64,000 nucleotides of DNA from Amarolinea aalborgensis (lineage in GTDB: Bacteria > Chloroflexota > Anaerolineae > SSC4 > Amarolineaceae), in NCBI RefSeq assembly GCF_900491745.1, contig NZ_UETR01000006.1, positions 248,001 to 312,000 of the forward strand. The letters run 5' to 3'. Positions 32,351 through 40,696 of this stretch are shown piece by piece. The translations under genes were made by a program, and so were the position numbers. Positions within the stretch are counted from its first letter, which is position 1; every line of letters begins with the position of its first letter. Under the pieces are notes generated by a model. It searched no databases. It was not told the DNA's origin and was given only the letters and a program-made list of their open reading frames with translations.

Positions 32351-33775
32351 ATGTCTGATGTTGCGTATCGAATCGAAAAAGACTCACTAGGTGAGATGAA
32401 GGTCCCGGCGCAGGCGCTGTATGGCGCGCAAACCCAGCGCGCTGTGCTCAACTTCCCCATCAGCGGCATGCGGCCCTATCCCGCGTTTGTCTGGTCTATG
32501 GTCGCGATCAAACGATCGGCCGCGATCGTCAATCGGGAACTCGGCCTGCTGGATGCGGAGCGCGCTGGCGTTATCATTCAGGCAGCCGACGAGGCGCTGG
32601 CAGGCAGCCTGAACGAGCATTTCGTGGTAGATCCCTTCCAGGCCGGCGCTGGCACTTCGCACAACATGAACATCAATGAGGTGCTCGCCAATCGCGCCAA
32701 CCAATTGCTCGGTTTCGAACTGACGGACCCCAAGAAGCCGGTCAACCCGAACGATCATGTCAACATGGCGCAGTCCACCAATGACACGATTCCCACCTCG
32801 ATTCGCTTGGGCGCGCTGTGGCGTCTACCGGAGTTGGTCAAGGCGTTGGACGGCCTGGCCGCGGCGCTGCGCCAGAAGTCGGCCGAGTTCGATGACATCG
32901 TCAAGTCTGGCCGCACGCATTTGCAGGACGCGGTGCCGGTGCGCATGGGTCAGGAATTTGGCGCGTACGCGCGCGCGGTAGAGCGCGGCCGTGAGAAGAT
33001 CGTACACGCGGCCGAGTCCCTGCGGCGCCTCGGTATTGGCGGCACTGCCACCGGCACCGGACTTAACGCCCATCCTGAATACCACGCACGCATGGTCGCT
33101 GCGCTCAGTGATCTGTTGGGCCAGCCCCTCTATACCTCGGATGACCTGTTCGAGTCCATGCAAAGCATGGGGGACAATGTCTTCTTCAGCGGCGCGCTGC
33201 GCACCGTGGCCCAGGACTTGATTCGCATCGCCAATGATTTCCGGCTGCTCTCATCCGGCCCAACCACCGGGCTAGACGAGATTCGCCTGCCCGCGGTGCA
33301 GCCAGGTTCGAGCATCATGCCCGGTAAGGTGAACCCGGTCCTGGCCGAGATGCTCGACATGTCTATGTTCCATGTGCTCGGCTGCGATTTGACGATCACC
33401 CTGGCGGCGCAGGCCGGCCAATTGGAACTGAACGTGATGATGCCGATCATCGCGCACAATCTCTTCGAGATGATGCACGTGATGATCGGCGCCGTCAACG
33501 CTTTTGCCAGCAAGTGCGTCGTGGGCATCACTGCCAACCGCGAGAAGGCCGTGGGCTGGTTGGCGAAGAACGCAATCCTGGTCACCGCGCTCAACCCCGT
33601 GATCGGTTACTTGAACGGCGCCGCAGTGGCCAAGGAATCGTTGGCCACCAATCGGCCGATCAAGGACGTGGTGGTTGAGAAGGGGCTGTTGACCGCGGAG
33701 CAGGCTGACGAGCTGTTGGACGCGCGCAAGATGACTGAAGGCGGCATCCAGGGCACGGGCGGCGGCGGTGGTTGA
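32351..33775 (+). CDS. aspA: Aspartate ammonia-lyase-like (aspartase/fumarase superfamily)
   Basis: 474 residues, with GAGGAGG before ATG 32351. The superfamily signature GSSIMPGKVNPV is at about 316-327, and the other active-site segments are GTSHNMNINEV (about 99-109), VNMAQSTNDTIPT (about 136-148) and SGRTHLQDAVPVRMGQEF (about 185-202). Between aspartase and class II fumarase I favour aspartase because LLSSGPTTGLDEIRLPAVQ precedes the signature, as in AspA; fumarases have a different, Ile/Glu-rich stretch there. It reversibly cleaves Asp to fumarate and ammonia. The C-terminus ends in a Gly run (GTGGGGG). Fumarase activity cannot be excluded. Confidence 0.82.
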   Translation: MSDVAYRIEKDSLGEMKVPAQALYGAQTQRAVLNFPISGMRPYPAFVWSMVAIKRSAAIVNRELGLLDAERAGVIIQAADEALAGSLNEHFVVDPFQAGAGTSHNMNINEVLANRANQLLGFELTDPKKPVNPNDHVNMAQSTNDTIPTSIRLGALWRLPELVKALDGLAAALRQKSAEFDDIVKSGRTHLQDAVPVRMGQEFGAYARAVERGREKIVHAAESLRRLGIGGTATGTGLNAHPEYHARMVAALSDLLGQPLYTSDDLFESMQSMGDNVFFSGALRTVAQDLIRIANDFRLLSSGPTTGLDEIRLPAVQPGSSIMPGKVNPVLAEMLDMSMFHVLGCDLTITLAAQAGQLELNVMMPIIAHNLFEMMHVMIGAVNAFASKCVVGITANREKAVGWLAKNAILVTALNPVIGYLNGAAVAKESLATNRPIKDVVVEKGLLTAEQADELLDARKMTEGGIQGTGGGGG

Positions 33776-33821
33776 TCGCAGCGCCCCGTTGTCGGACGCC
33801 TGAACATTCGACGCGCGGCGG

Positions 33822-33856
33822 TATCCTGAGGCTGGCTGCTGAACCAGCCCAGGATA
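33822..33856 (+). terminator. Hairpin after the aspartase gene
   Basis: TATCCTGaGGCTGG (33822-33835) pairs with CCAGCCCAGGATA (33844-33856) with one bulge. No U-tract follows. It lies 46 bases after the stop. Confidence 0.5.
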
Positions 33857-33949
33857 TCGCTGCGTGAACTGGTGAATGATGCTTGTTCGCTGTTCCCCGT
33901 GGAGCGCAGGCCCAATACCGCTCAGACAAGCCGTGGCCGAGGAGGAGAA

Positions 33950-34855
33950 ATGACCGACTGGCTTATAAGCCTGAATGACTGGGGAATGCAATTACTGTTG
34001 GCGCTGCAGCAGATGCGCACCCCTTTCCTAAACGACTTCTTTCGTTTCGTCACCAATTTGCACGGCGACAATTTCTACCTTTTTATCTTTCCACTCCTCT
34101 ATTGGTGTCTCGACAAGCGCTGGGGCGCCCGCCTGGCCTATCTCTTTTTCTTTGGCTATGATTTCAGCAACGGCTTTCTCAAAGATCTCTTCCACACCCC
34201 GCGGCCGTCCGATCCACGATTGGAAGTCCTCGTCACCGAGAACAGCTTGGCTTTTCCTAGCGGTCATTCACAGGGAAGCATCATCTTTTGGGGCTACCTG
34301 GCGTACGTAGTGCGTCGCACCTGGTTTTGGTTGGCCGCCGGCCTTCTGATCTTGCTCATCTCCTTCTCGCGCCTCTACCTCGGCATCCATTATCCGCAAG
34401 ACGTAGTAGGCGGCCTGCTGATCGGCCTGCTCGTGCTCGCCTTGTTCATCTGGCTGGAGCCAAAGGTCAGTCGGATCGTGGCGCGCTGGCCCTGGTTGCA
34501 GCAGATGGCGGTTGGCGCGCTGTTGCCTGTGCTGATTTTCTTCCTGGCGCGTTCGGACACCAGCGCGCGATCCCTCGGCCTCCTGTGCGGGGCGGGCATT
34601 GCCTTGCCTTTGGAGGCGCAGACCATCGGGTTCAGCGTGCGCGGGTCAATCTGGCAGCGCCTTGCGCGCTTTGTGGTCGGTTTTGTCGTGGTGTTGATCT
34701 TCTACCTCGGCTTGAGCGCCCTATTGCCGCGTACCGACATCATGCGCTTTGTCCGCTACGCTATCGTCGGCATCGCCATGATCTGGCTGGCGCCATGGAT
34801 GATTGTACGCCTGGGGCTGGCCTCCAGCGAAAGAGAATCTAGGAGCATCTCATGA
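33950..34855 (+). CDS. PAP2-family membrane phosphatase
   Basis: 301 residues from ATG 33950, with GGAGGAG 2-8 bases upstream; a longer frame starting at 33872 has no family match. The PAP2 signature is complete: KDLFHTPRP (about 78-86), FPSGHSQG (about 103-110) and SRLYLGIHYPQDVVGG (about 145-160), with the catalytic His pair. Some eight membrane helices. Relatives dephosphorylate undecaprenyl-pyrophosphate, phosphatidate or similar lipids. The C-terminal half (170-300) is extra membrane helices beyond the minimal domain. It overlaps the next gene by 4 bases (ATGA). Confidence 0.87.
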   Translation: MTDWLISLNDWGMQLLLALQQMRTPFLNDFFRFVTNLHGDNFYLFIFPLLYWCLDKRWGARLAYLFFFGYDFSNGFLKDLFHTPRPSDPRLEVLVTENSLAFPSGHSQGSIIFWGYLAYVVRRTWFWLAAGLLILLISFSRLYLGIHYPQDVVGGLLIGLLVLALFIWLEPKVSRIVARWPWLQQMAVGALLPVLIFFLARSDTSARSLGLLCGAGIALPLEAQTIGFSVRGSIWQRLARFVVGFVVVLIFYLGLSALLPRTDIMRFVRYAIVGIAMIWLAPWMIVRLGLASSERESRSIS

Positions 34856-35481
34856 TACGCCCATTGCGCATCGTTTGGTCAGGCATCATAGCATCCTACG
34901 AGGAGATGCTTCTGTTGGCGCTGCTCAGCCTGCTTGTTTGCGCCTGCTGGCTGATCATCATCCCTGGACCGCCGGCCACGGCTGCGCTTTACTGCGTTGC
35001 CAACCGAATTGCCAGCGAGCGCAGGGTCAACTTCGACGTGTTCAAGGAGGGATTTCGCCGCTATTTCGTGCGCAGTTGGATCATCAGCGGAATTAGTCTC
35101 GGCATGCTGGCAATCATCATCAGCAGTCTTTTCTTCTACACTGGCTTGCCAGCGCAGTTTCCGCAATGGATGCAAGCCCTTTCCGTGGTCATGCTCTATA
35201 TCCTCATCGCCTGGTTAGCCATGCAGATTTATCTCTTTCCTGTGCTCATCGAGCAGAATCTGCGTGTGTGGATGGTCTTTCGTAACGCGCTTTACCTGGC
35301 CTTTGCCAGCCCGGTTTATACCGGCGTCCTACTTGCGGCGTTGGCGGTGATTGTGCTCTTGTGCGGATTGACCACCATCCTGTTTTTTTTGATCGCGCCT
35401 AGCTTAGTCGCGGTCATCAGCAGCGTGGCGCTGCAGGATCGCCTGGCGTACTTCCGGGGCAAGGCTGACGCCGCTTCCTGA
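34852..35481 (+). CDS. DUF624 (YesL-like) membrane protein
   Basis: 209 residues with about five transmembrane helices. The conserved block PGPPATAALYCVANRIA (about 38-54) followed by VFKEGFRRYFVRSWIISG is the DUF624/YesL signature. In Firmicutes such proteins sit in carbohydrate-uptake operons; their function is unknown. Here it is translationally coupled to a PAP2 phosphatase (ATGA overlap), suggesting an envelope or lipid role instead. Confidence 0.8.
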   Translation: MIRPLRIVWSGIIASYEEMLLLALLSLLVCACWLIIIPGPPATAALYCVANRIASERRVNFDVFKEGFRRYFVRSWIISGISLGMLAIIISSLFFYTGLPAQFPQWMQALSVVMLYILIAWLAMQIYLFPVLIEQNLRVWMVFRNALYLAFASPVYTGVLLAALAVIVLLCGLTTILFFLIAPSLVAVISSVALQDRLAYFRGKADAAS

Positions 35482-35531
35482 TCGCGACGTAACGCGGCGC
35501 GGCGGCGCCACCAGAAGACACAGCCGTTTTC

Positions 35532-35560
35532 TTGCCAATTGATTCCACCGGTCGTATAAT
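35532..35560 (+). promoter_or_regulatory. Strong promoter of ppdK
   Basis: TTGCCA at 35532-35537, 17-base spacer and a perfect TATAAT at 35555-35560; the ATG is 64 bases further. Confidence 0.75.
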
Positions 35561-35624
35561 CGTTTTTCAACGACTGGAATATACAGATAATGATCTGCAC
35601 GCTTTTACAAGGAGTAAGAAAACC

Positions 35625-38324
35625 ATGAGTAAGAAATGGGTCTACCTGTTCAGTGAGGTGGACGAGGCCGAGAAGTATGTCGGCGGCAAATGGGATGCTG
35701 TGCGCGCCCTCCTGGGCGGAAAGGGCTCTGGCCTGGCCGATATGAATCGCGGCAAGCTGCCCGTCCCACCCGGTTTCACCGTGACAACCGAAGCCTGCAA
35801 CGCCTATCTTGCGGCCGGCGAGCAGTTCCCCGCAGATATGTGGGAGCAAGAGATTGCGGCCATGCATGCCACCGAGATCGCAACCGGCAAACGTTTCGGT
35901 GATCCTGCGAATCCGCTGTTGGTTTCATGCCGCTCTGGCGCCAAATTCTCCATGCCCGGTATGATGGATACCGTGCTCAACATCGGCCTCAACGACGCCA
36001 CGGTCGCTGGCATGATTGCGCTGACCGGAAACGAGAAGTTCGTCTACGACTCCTATCGCCGCCTGGTGCAGATGTTTGGTTCCGTCGTGCTCAACGTCTC
36101 GAAAGAAGACTTCGAGAAGGTGCTGGAAGCATACCGCCATCAGCGGGGCGTCGCCAGCGATTCTGACCTCGCCGTTGAAGATCTGAAGGCCATCACCGCC
36201 AAGTTCAAGGAGATTGTCAAGGAGAAGACTGGCAGCGAGTTTCCTGATGATCCCTATGCGCAGCTCAGCCTGGCGACTGAGGCCGTTTTCAAGTCGTGGA
36301 ACGGCAAGCGCGCCTTCGATTACCGCAACGCTTCCAAGATTCCTCACGACCTGGGAACCGCAGTCAACATCGTCACCATGGTCTTTGGCAACATGGGCCA
36401 AGACAGCGGCACTGGTGTGTTGACCACCCGCAACGTGTCTGACGGCACCCCAGAAATTGAAGGCGATTTTCTCATCAATGCCCAGGGCGAGGACGTGGTC
36501 TCTGGCACCCGGCAGACCCTGCACATGTCTGACATGAAGACGCTGATGCCGGTGATGTACGACGAGCTGACCGCGATTTGTCGTCAGTTGGAGAAGTACT
36601 ACCGTGAGACGCAGGACATCGAATTCACGGTCGAGCGCGGCAAGCTGTGGATCTTGCAGACACGCAACGCGAAGCGCACGGCTCAGGCTGCCATTCGCAT
36701 CGCCGTGGACATGGTTGATGAGGGACTGATCTCCAAGTCCGAGGCCGTCATGCGCGTCATGCCCGAACACGTAGATTTCTACCTGCATCCGCAGTTCGAT
36801 ACGGCCGCCAAGAAGGCAGCCACCGGCCGCGGCGAGCTCATTGCGATCGGCTTGAACGTGTCGCCTGGTGCAGCCGTCGGCCAGATCACCTTCGATGCTG
36901 ACACCGCCGAGCGTTGGGCAAAGGAAGAGAAGAAGGCCGTCATCATGGTGCGCCCGGAGACGACCCCGAACGACGTGCATGGCATGTTAGCGGCTAAGGG
37001 CATCCTGACCAGCCGCGGCGGCCGCACCAGCCACGCCGCCCTGGTCGCTCGCCAATTCGGCATCCCCGCCGTGGTCGGTGTGGCCGCGATGGACGTAAAC
37101 ATGGAAGAGCGTGTCTTTAGGGTCAAGGACACGGTCTATCGTGAAGGCGATTGGGCTTCCCTCGATGGCACCACGGGCGAGATTTTCGCCGGCAAGATTG
37201 CCACCAAAGAGCCTGACATCGAGGACCCCTATCTGATCAAGCTGCTTAGTTGGGCCGATGAGTTCCGCACGCTGGGCGTGTGGGCCAACGCCGACTACCC
37301 ACGCGACGCACAGCGCGCCCGCCGCTTCGGCGCTGAGGGCATCGGTTTGACCCGCACCGAGCACATGTTCTTCGAGACCAATCGCTTGCCCACCGTACAG
37401 AAGATGATTCTGGCGAAGAGCGAAACCGAGCGCGACGAGGCCCTGGCTAAGCTGCTCCCCTTCCAGCGCGAGGACTTCGATGGCCTCTTCCGCGCCATGG
37501 ACGGCCTGCCCGTCACCATTCGCTTGATTGACCCGCCCATGCACGAGTTCCTGCCCTCGCAGGAAGATCTGTTGGTTGAGGTCACCGAACTGCGCTTCAC
37601 CAAGCCTGGCTCGCCGGAGCTGGCTGAGAAGGAGTCGCTGCTGTCGGCCGTGCAGTCCATGCACGAAGCCAACCCCATGCTGGGTCTGCGCGGCGTGCGC
37701 CTGGGCATTCACTTCCCCAGCCTGACCCGCATGCAGGTGCGCGCCATCTTCGAGGCGGCTTGTGATTGTGCGAAGGACGGCGTGGACGTACACCCCAAGA
37801 TCATGATTCCGCTGACCGCGCATATCAATGAGCTGAAGGTGCAGCAGTCGGCGCTGGAGGCCGAAGCCAAGGCCGTGATGGCGGAGAAGGGGATGGAGAT
37901 TGATTACCAGTTCGGCACCATGATCGAAATCCCGCGCGCGGCGCTGACCGCGGGCGAGATCGCGGAGATGGCGCAGTTCTTCTCCTTCGGCACCAACGAC
38001 CTCACGCAGATGACCTTTGGCATCTCGCGCGACGACGCTGAGAAGGGCTTCCTGCTGGAGTACATTGACAAGAAGATTCTGCCAGAGAATCCCTTCGCTA
38101 CGATTGACGAGAACGGCGTGGGCGCGCTGATGGGTATGGCTGTTAAGGCCGGCCGCGCAACTCGCCCCACTCTCGATGTGGGTATCTGCGGCGAACACGG
38201 CGGCGATCCGCAGAGCATTGATCTCTGTCACCGCCTGGGTCTGAACTACGTGTCCTGCTCACCGTTCCGTGTGCCGATTGCCCGCCTGGCGGCGGCGCAT
38301 GCGGCCCTGAAGCACGGCAAGTAG
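35625..38324 (+). CDS. ppdK: Pyruvate, phosphate dikinase
   Basis: 899 residues from ATG 35625, with AAGGAG about 10 bases upstream; the length is normal for PPDK. The N-terminal ATP-grasp domain starts with VYLFSEVDEAEK and GGKGSGLADM. The swivelling phospho-His domain has GGRTSHAALVARQFG (about 463-477), with the phosphorylated His. The C-terminal PEP/pyruvate barrel has GIGLTRTEHMFF (about 572-583), GTMIEIPRAAL, FSFGTNDLTQMTFG (about 787-800) and the catalytic Cys in GICGEHGGDP. It interconverts pyruvate + ATP + Pi and PEP + AMP + PPi, in glycolysis or gluconeogenesis. A strong promoter and terminator make it monocistronic. Confidence 0.97.
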   Translation: MSKKWVYLFSEVDEAEKYVGGKWDAVRALLGGKGSGLADMNRGKLPVPPGFTVTTEACNAYLAAGEQFPADMWEQEIAAMHATEIATGKRFGDPANPLLVSCRSGAKFSMPGMMDTVLNIGLNDATVAGMIALTGNEKFVYDSYRRLVQMFGSVVLNVSKEDFEKVLEAYRHQRGVASDSDLAVEDLKAITAKFKEIVKEKTGSEFPDDPYAQLSLATEAVFKSWNGKRAFDYRNASKIPHDLGTAVNIVTMVFGNMGQDSGTGVLTTRNVSDGTPEIEGDFLINAQGEDVVSGTRQTLHMSDMKTLMPVMYDELTAICRQLEKYYRETQDIEFTVERGKLWILQTRNAKRTAQAAIRIAVDMVDEGLISKSEAVMRVMPEHVDFYLHPQFDTAAKKAATGRGELIAIGLNVSPGAAVGQITFDADTAERWAKEEKKAVIMVRPETTPNDVHGMLAAKGILTSRGGRTSHAALVARQFGIPAVVGVAAMDVNMEERVFRVKDTVYREGDWASLDGTTGEIFAGKIATKEPDIEDPYLIKLLSWADEFRTLGVWANADYPRDAQRARRFGAEGIGLTRTEHMFFETNRLPTVQKMILAKSETERDEALAKLLPFQREDFDGLFRAMDGLPVTIRLIDPPMHEFLPSQEDLLVEVTELRFTKPGSPELAEKESLLSAVQSMHEANPMLGLRGVRLGIHFPSLTRMQVRAIFEAACDCAKDGVDVHPKIMIPLTAHINELKVQQSALEAEAKAVMAEKGMEIDYQFGTMIEIPRAALTAGEIAEMAQFFSFGTNDLTQMTFGISRDDAEKGFLLEYIDKKILPENPFATIDENGVGALMGMAVKAGRATRPTLDVGICGEHGGDPQSIDLCHRLGLNYVSCSPFRVPIARLAAAHAALKHGK

Positions 38325-38342
38325 TCAAGGTTCGCTTGAAGC

Positions 38343-38380
38343 AAAAGACCCTTCAGGTCCCGTGACCTGAAGGGTCTTTT
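38343..38380 (+). terminator. 17-bp perfect terminator of ppdK
   Basis: AAAAGACCCTTCAGGTC (38343-38359), loop CCGT, and the exact complement at 38364-38380 ending TTTT. It ends 20 bases before the next ATG. Confidence 0.92.
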
Positions 38381-38400
38381 ATATGATTGGAGAGAGAACC

Positions 38401-39105
38401 ATGAGAAACCGTTTGCCGCCCCTCAAATTGACACCTATCGCCCTCGCGCTGGCAAGCCTGCTTTGGCTCACTGCGTGCAACAGCCAGGCCCCCACGCCGG
38501 CGGCTGGCGTATCACCCGCAGCCACGCCGACAACGGCGGCCCAGGCGCCCGCCGCAACGCTCGTCCCAACCGCCATGCCCGCGGCGGCCACGCCGACATC
38601 GGCGACGCAGGCGCCCGCGTCCACGTGCAAAAGCCCCGCGTCCTTGACTCCGGAACTGACCGAAGGGCCTTACTTCAAAGCCAATTCGCCTGAGCGCGCG
38701 TCGCTACTGGAGGCGGGCACGGCCGGAACTAAATTAGTGTTGAGCGGCTCTGTCTTCACGACCGATTGCCAGCCGGTTGCTCATGCCTTGTTGGACTTTT
38801 GGCAGGCGGACGCCAACGGGCAGTACGACAACACGGGTTACACGCTGCGTGGGCATCAGTACACCGATGCGGCCGGTCATTACCAACTGACCACGGTGGT
38901 GCCTGGCCTTTACCCTGGCCGCACGGAGCACATTCACCTCAAGGTGCAAGCGCCAGGCGGGCCGATCATCACGAGTCAGCTCTTCTTCCCAGGCGTGCCT
39001 AACAACAGCGAAGACGGCATTTTTGACCCCAAAATGCTGCTGACCGTGCAAGAGACCAGCGACGGCTTGACTGCGACCTTCGATTTTGTTGTGAAGACGA
39101 AATAG
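38401..39105 (+). CDS. Lipoprotein with intradiol dioxygenase-like domain
   Basis: 234 residues from ATG 38401 (GGAGAG 6 bases upstream). The signal peptide ends in the lipobox LWLTACNS (Cys26 or so). An Ala/Pro/Thr linker follows to about residue 75. Residues 80-234 match the catechol/protocatechuate intradiol dioxygenase fold: LTEGPYFKANSPER, VLSGSVFTTDCQPV, LLDFWQADANGQYD, GHYQLTTVVPGLYPGRTEHIHLKV (about 160-183; Tyr and His-x-His are the Fe3+ ligands). Known intradiol enzymes are cytoplasmic; lipoprotein versions are known but poorly studied. Two Tyr and two His candidate ligands are kept, so activity is possible. Confidence 0.85.
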   Translation: MRNRLPPLKLTPIALALASLLWLTACNSQAPTPAAGVSPAATPTTAAQAPAATLVPTAMPAAATPTSATQAPASTCKSPASLTPELTEGPYFKANSPERASLLEAGTAGTKLVLSGSVFTTDCQPVAHALLDFWQADANGQYDNTGYTLRGHQYTDAAGHYQLTTVVPGLYPGRTEHIHLKVQAPGGPIITSQLFFPGVPNNSEDGIFDPKMLLTVQETSDGLTATFDFVVKTK

Positions 39106-39134
39106 GGCGAACGAACATGTTGAAGGACTGTTCC

Positions 39135-40019
39135 ATGACTGAACCGATCTGGATGCGTTTGCGCGACGGTCGAATGCTCGCCTATGCCTCGTATGGCGAC
39201 CCCGACGGCCATCCCGTACTCTTCTTTCATGGCCTTCCCAGCTGCCGGTTGATGCACCCGGATGCGGAGCTTTCCCGCGCGCTCGGTGTGCGTCTCCTGG
39301 TGGCTGACCGGCCTGGTTTCGGCCGCTCTGATCCGAAACCAGGCCGGTCGCTGCTGGACTGGGCTGACGATGTCGCCGACTTTGCCGACGCACTCAAGCT
39401 GCAGCAATTTGCCGTCGTGGGCGCCTCCGGCGGCGGGCCTTTTGTGGCCGCCTGCGCCTACAGGCTGGCGGACAGAATACCTCGCGCGGCCATCCTCGGC
39501 GGTTCAGGGCCGATTGATGCGCCAGGCGCGCTCGCGGGGATCGCGCGCGAACGCCGCATCGGATACTGGCTTGCGCGCCACGCGCCTGCGCTTTTCGGCC
39601 TGACGATTCGCTGGCGCGGCGACCCACGGCGCGATCCCGAGAAATTCTTCGCCAACTTCACGCGCCACAATCCGCCATCTGACCAGGCTCTGCTGGCGCG
39701 CCCCGCTGTGCGGGCGATGTTCCTGGCGAGCTATGCGGAATCCACGCGCCAGGGCCTGGACTCCTTTGCCTGGGAGGTGCAGCTCGTTGCGCAGCCCTGG
39801 GGTTTTCGACTTGAGGACATACGCACGCCGATCACGCTGTGGCATGGCGAAGACGACAACTCCACGCCCATCGGCATGGCGCGCGCAATGGCGCAGGCCA
39901 TGCCGAACTCGACGCTGCGCATTCTGCCCGCGGTGGGGCATCTTCTTTTCTTGTCGCATTGGCAGGAAATCGTCGCGGATTTGCTCATCCCACGGGAACA
40001 ACATGCAGAGGCAAGGTAA
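39135..40019 (+). CDS. Alpha/beta hydrolase
   Basis: 294 residues from ATG 39135 (GAAGGA 7 bases upstream); ATG 39117 is an alternative that adds six residues. Fold landmarks: oxyanion FFHGLPSCR (about 31-39), LVADRPGFGRSDP, nucleophile elbow VGASGGGPF (about 96-104, Ser99 or so), acid LWHGEDDNSTP (about 235-245) and His in PAVGHLLFLSHW near the end. The cap domain lies at about 130-210. The substrate is unknown; many relatives act on small esters or haloalkanes. It is convergent with the lipoprotein gene to the right. Confidence 0.85.
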   Translation: MTEPIWMRLRDGRMLAYASYGDPDGHPVLFFHGLPSCRLMHPDAELSRALGVRLLVADRPGFGRSDPKPGRSLLDWADDVADFADALKLQQFAVVGASGGGPFVAACAYRLADRIPRAAILGGSGPIDAPGALAGIARERRIGYWLARHAPALFGLTIRWRGDPRRDPEKFFANFTRHNPPSDQALLARPAVRAMFLASYAESTRQGLDSFAWEVQLVAQPWGFRLEDIRTPITLWHGEDDNSTPIGMARAMAQAMPNSTLRILPAVGHLLFLSHWQEIVADLLIPREQHAEAR

Positions 40020-40061
40020 GTTCGAGGGGCGGACATGCCCAACAGGAAAAGCGCCGCAAAG

Positions 40062-40097
40062 AAAACCGGAGGTGGATCAACATCCACCTCCGGTTTT
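40062..40097. terminator. Bidirectional terminator between convergent genes
   Basis: AAAACCGGAGGTGGAT (40062-40077), loop CAAC, perfect complement 40082-40097 followed by TT. The A-rich left flank also gives a U-tract on the minus strand. Confidence 0.9.
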
Positions 40098-40122
40098 TTC
40101 GTCTAGATCGCTCCGTCGCGCT

Positions 40123-40623
40123 TCAGTCGCCCACCCAGACAGCCACGCTGCCGGTGGCGTCGCCGGCCGTGGCCTCCACCAACCAACAGCCGGTCTGCGG
40201 GAAGGTCCACCCAGATGGGTAATCGGGATAGTCCGGCGACATGGAATCCTCACGGTCCTGCGTCAGCACCTCGCCGCCGCCGAAGCGCTCGGCCTTGAAC
40301 TGCATGATGCCCCGGAAGTCATTCTGCGGCAGCCACAGAATCCTGATTGGCTCATTGACCTTGAAGGTCATTTCGTAGGATCGAATGCAAAACGCGCCGC
40401 CGCAGGCTTGATAGCTGTCGAGCGCGGCCAGCGGGCACGCTGCCTGTTCGCGCGGCTGAGATAGGTTCAGATCAGACGGAATGCCCTCGAAGACCCGACC
40501 AACGGCGTCTCCTGCCGCGGGCGCAGACGCCTGGTTTGGTGGAGCCAGGGTAGGCACACTGCAACTAGCTATCACAACGGCGAGAATCGCAAGCAGTAAT
40601 CCCTGTAACACAATGCGCTTCAT
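40123..40623 (-). CDS. Small lipoprotein, unknown
   Basis: 166 residues. A signal peptide with lipobox VVIASCS (Cys21) is followed by a Pro/Ala linker to about 40. The rest is a single domain with four Cys (ACPLAAL, ACGGAFC, TGCWLVEATAGD) and a final FPQTGCWLVEATAGDATG segment that recalls small Ig-like or C-terminal beta domains. I do not recognise a named family. A Lys start region (MKRIV) fits Gram-positive-like or diderm lipoproteins alike. It is one of three exported proteins in this minus-strand group. Confidence 0.65.
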   Translation of the reverse strand: MKRIVLQGLLLAILAVVIASCSVPTLAPPNQASAPAAGDAVGRVFEGIPSDLNLSQPREQAACPLAALDSYQACGGAFCIRSYEMTFKVNEPIRILWLPQNDFRGIMQFKAERFGGGEVLTQDREDSMSPDYPDYPSGWTFPQTGCWLVEATAGDATGSVAVWVGD

Positions 40624-40696
40624 CGAAATGCCTCCCTTGACGCCAGTCGCGCTCCGACCCGTGGTCGGTCACGCGGCGCTGGCGTTTGCCTCGAGT

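Noticed and set aside
36987..38231. 414-codon minus-strand open frame over ppdK
   Set aside because: Shadow of the ppdK coding sequence; no ribosome site or family motif.
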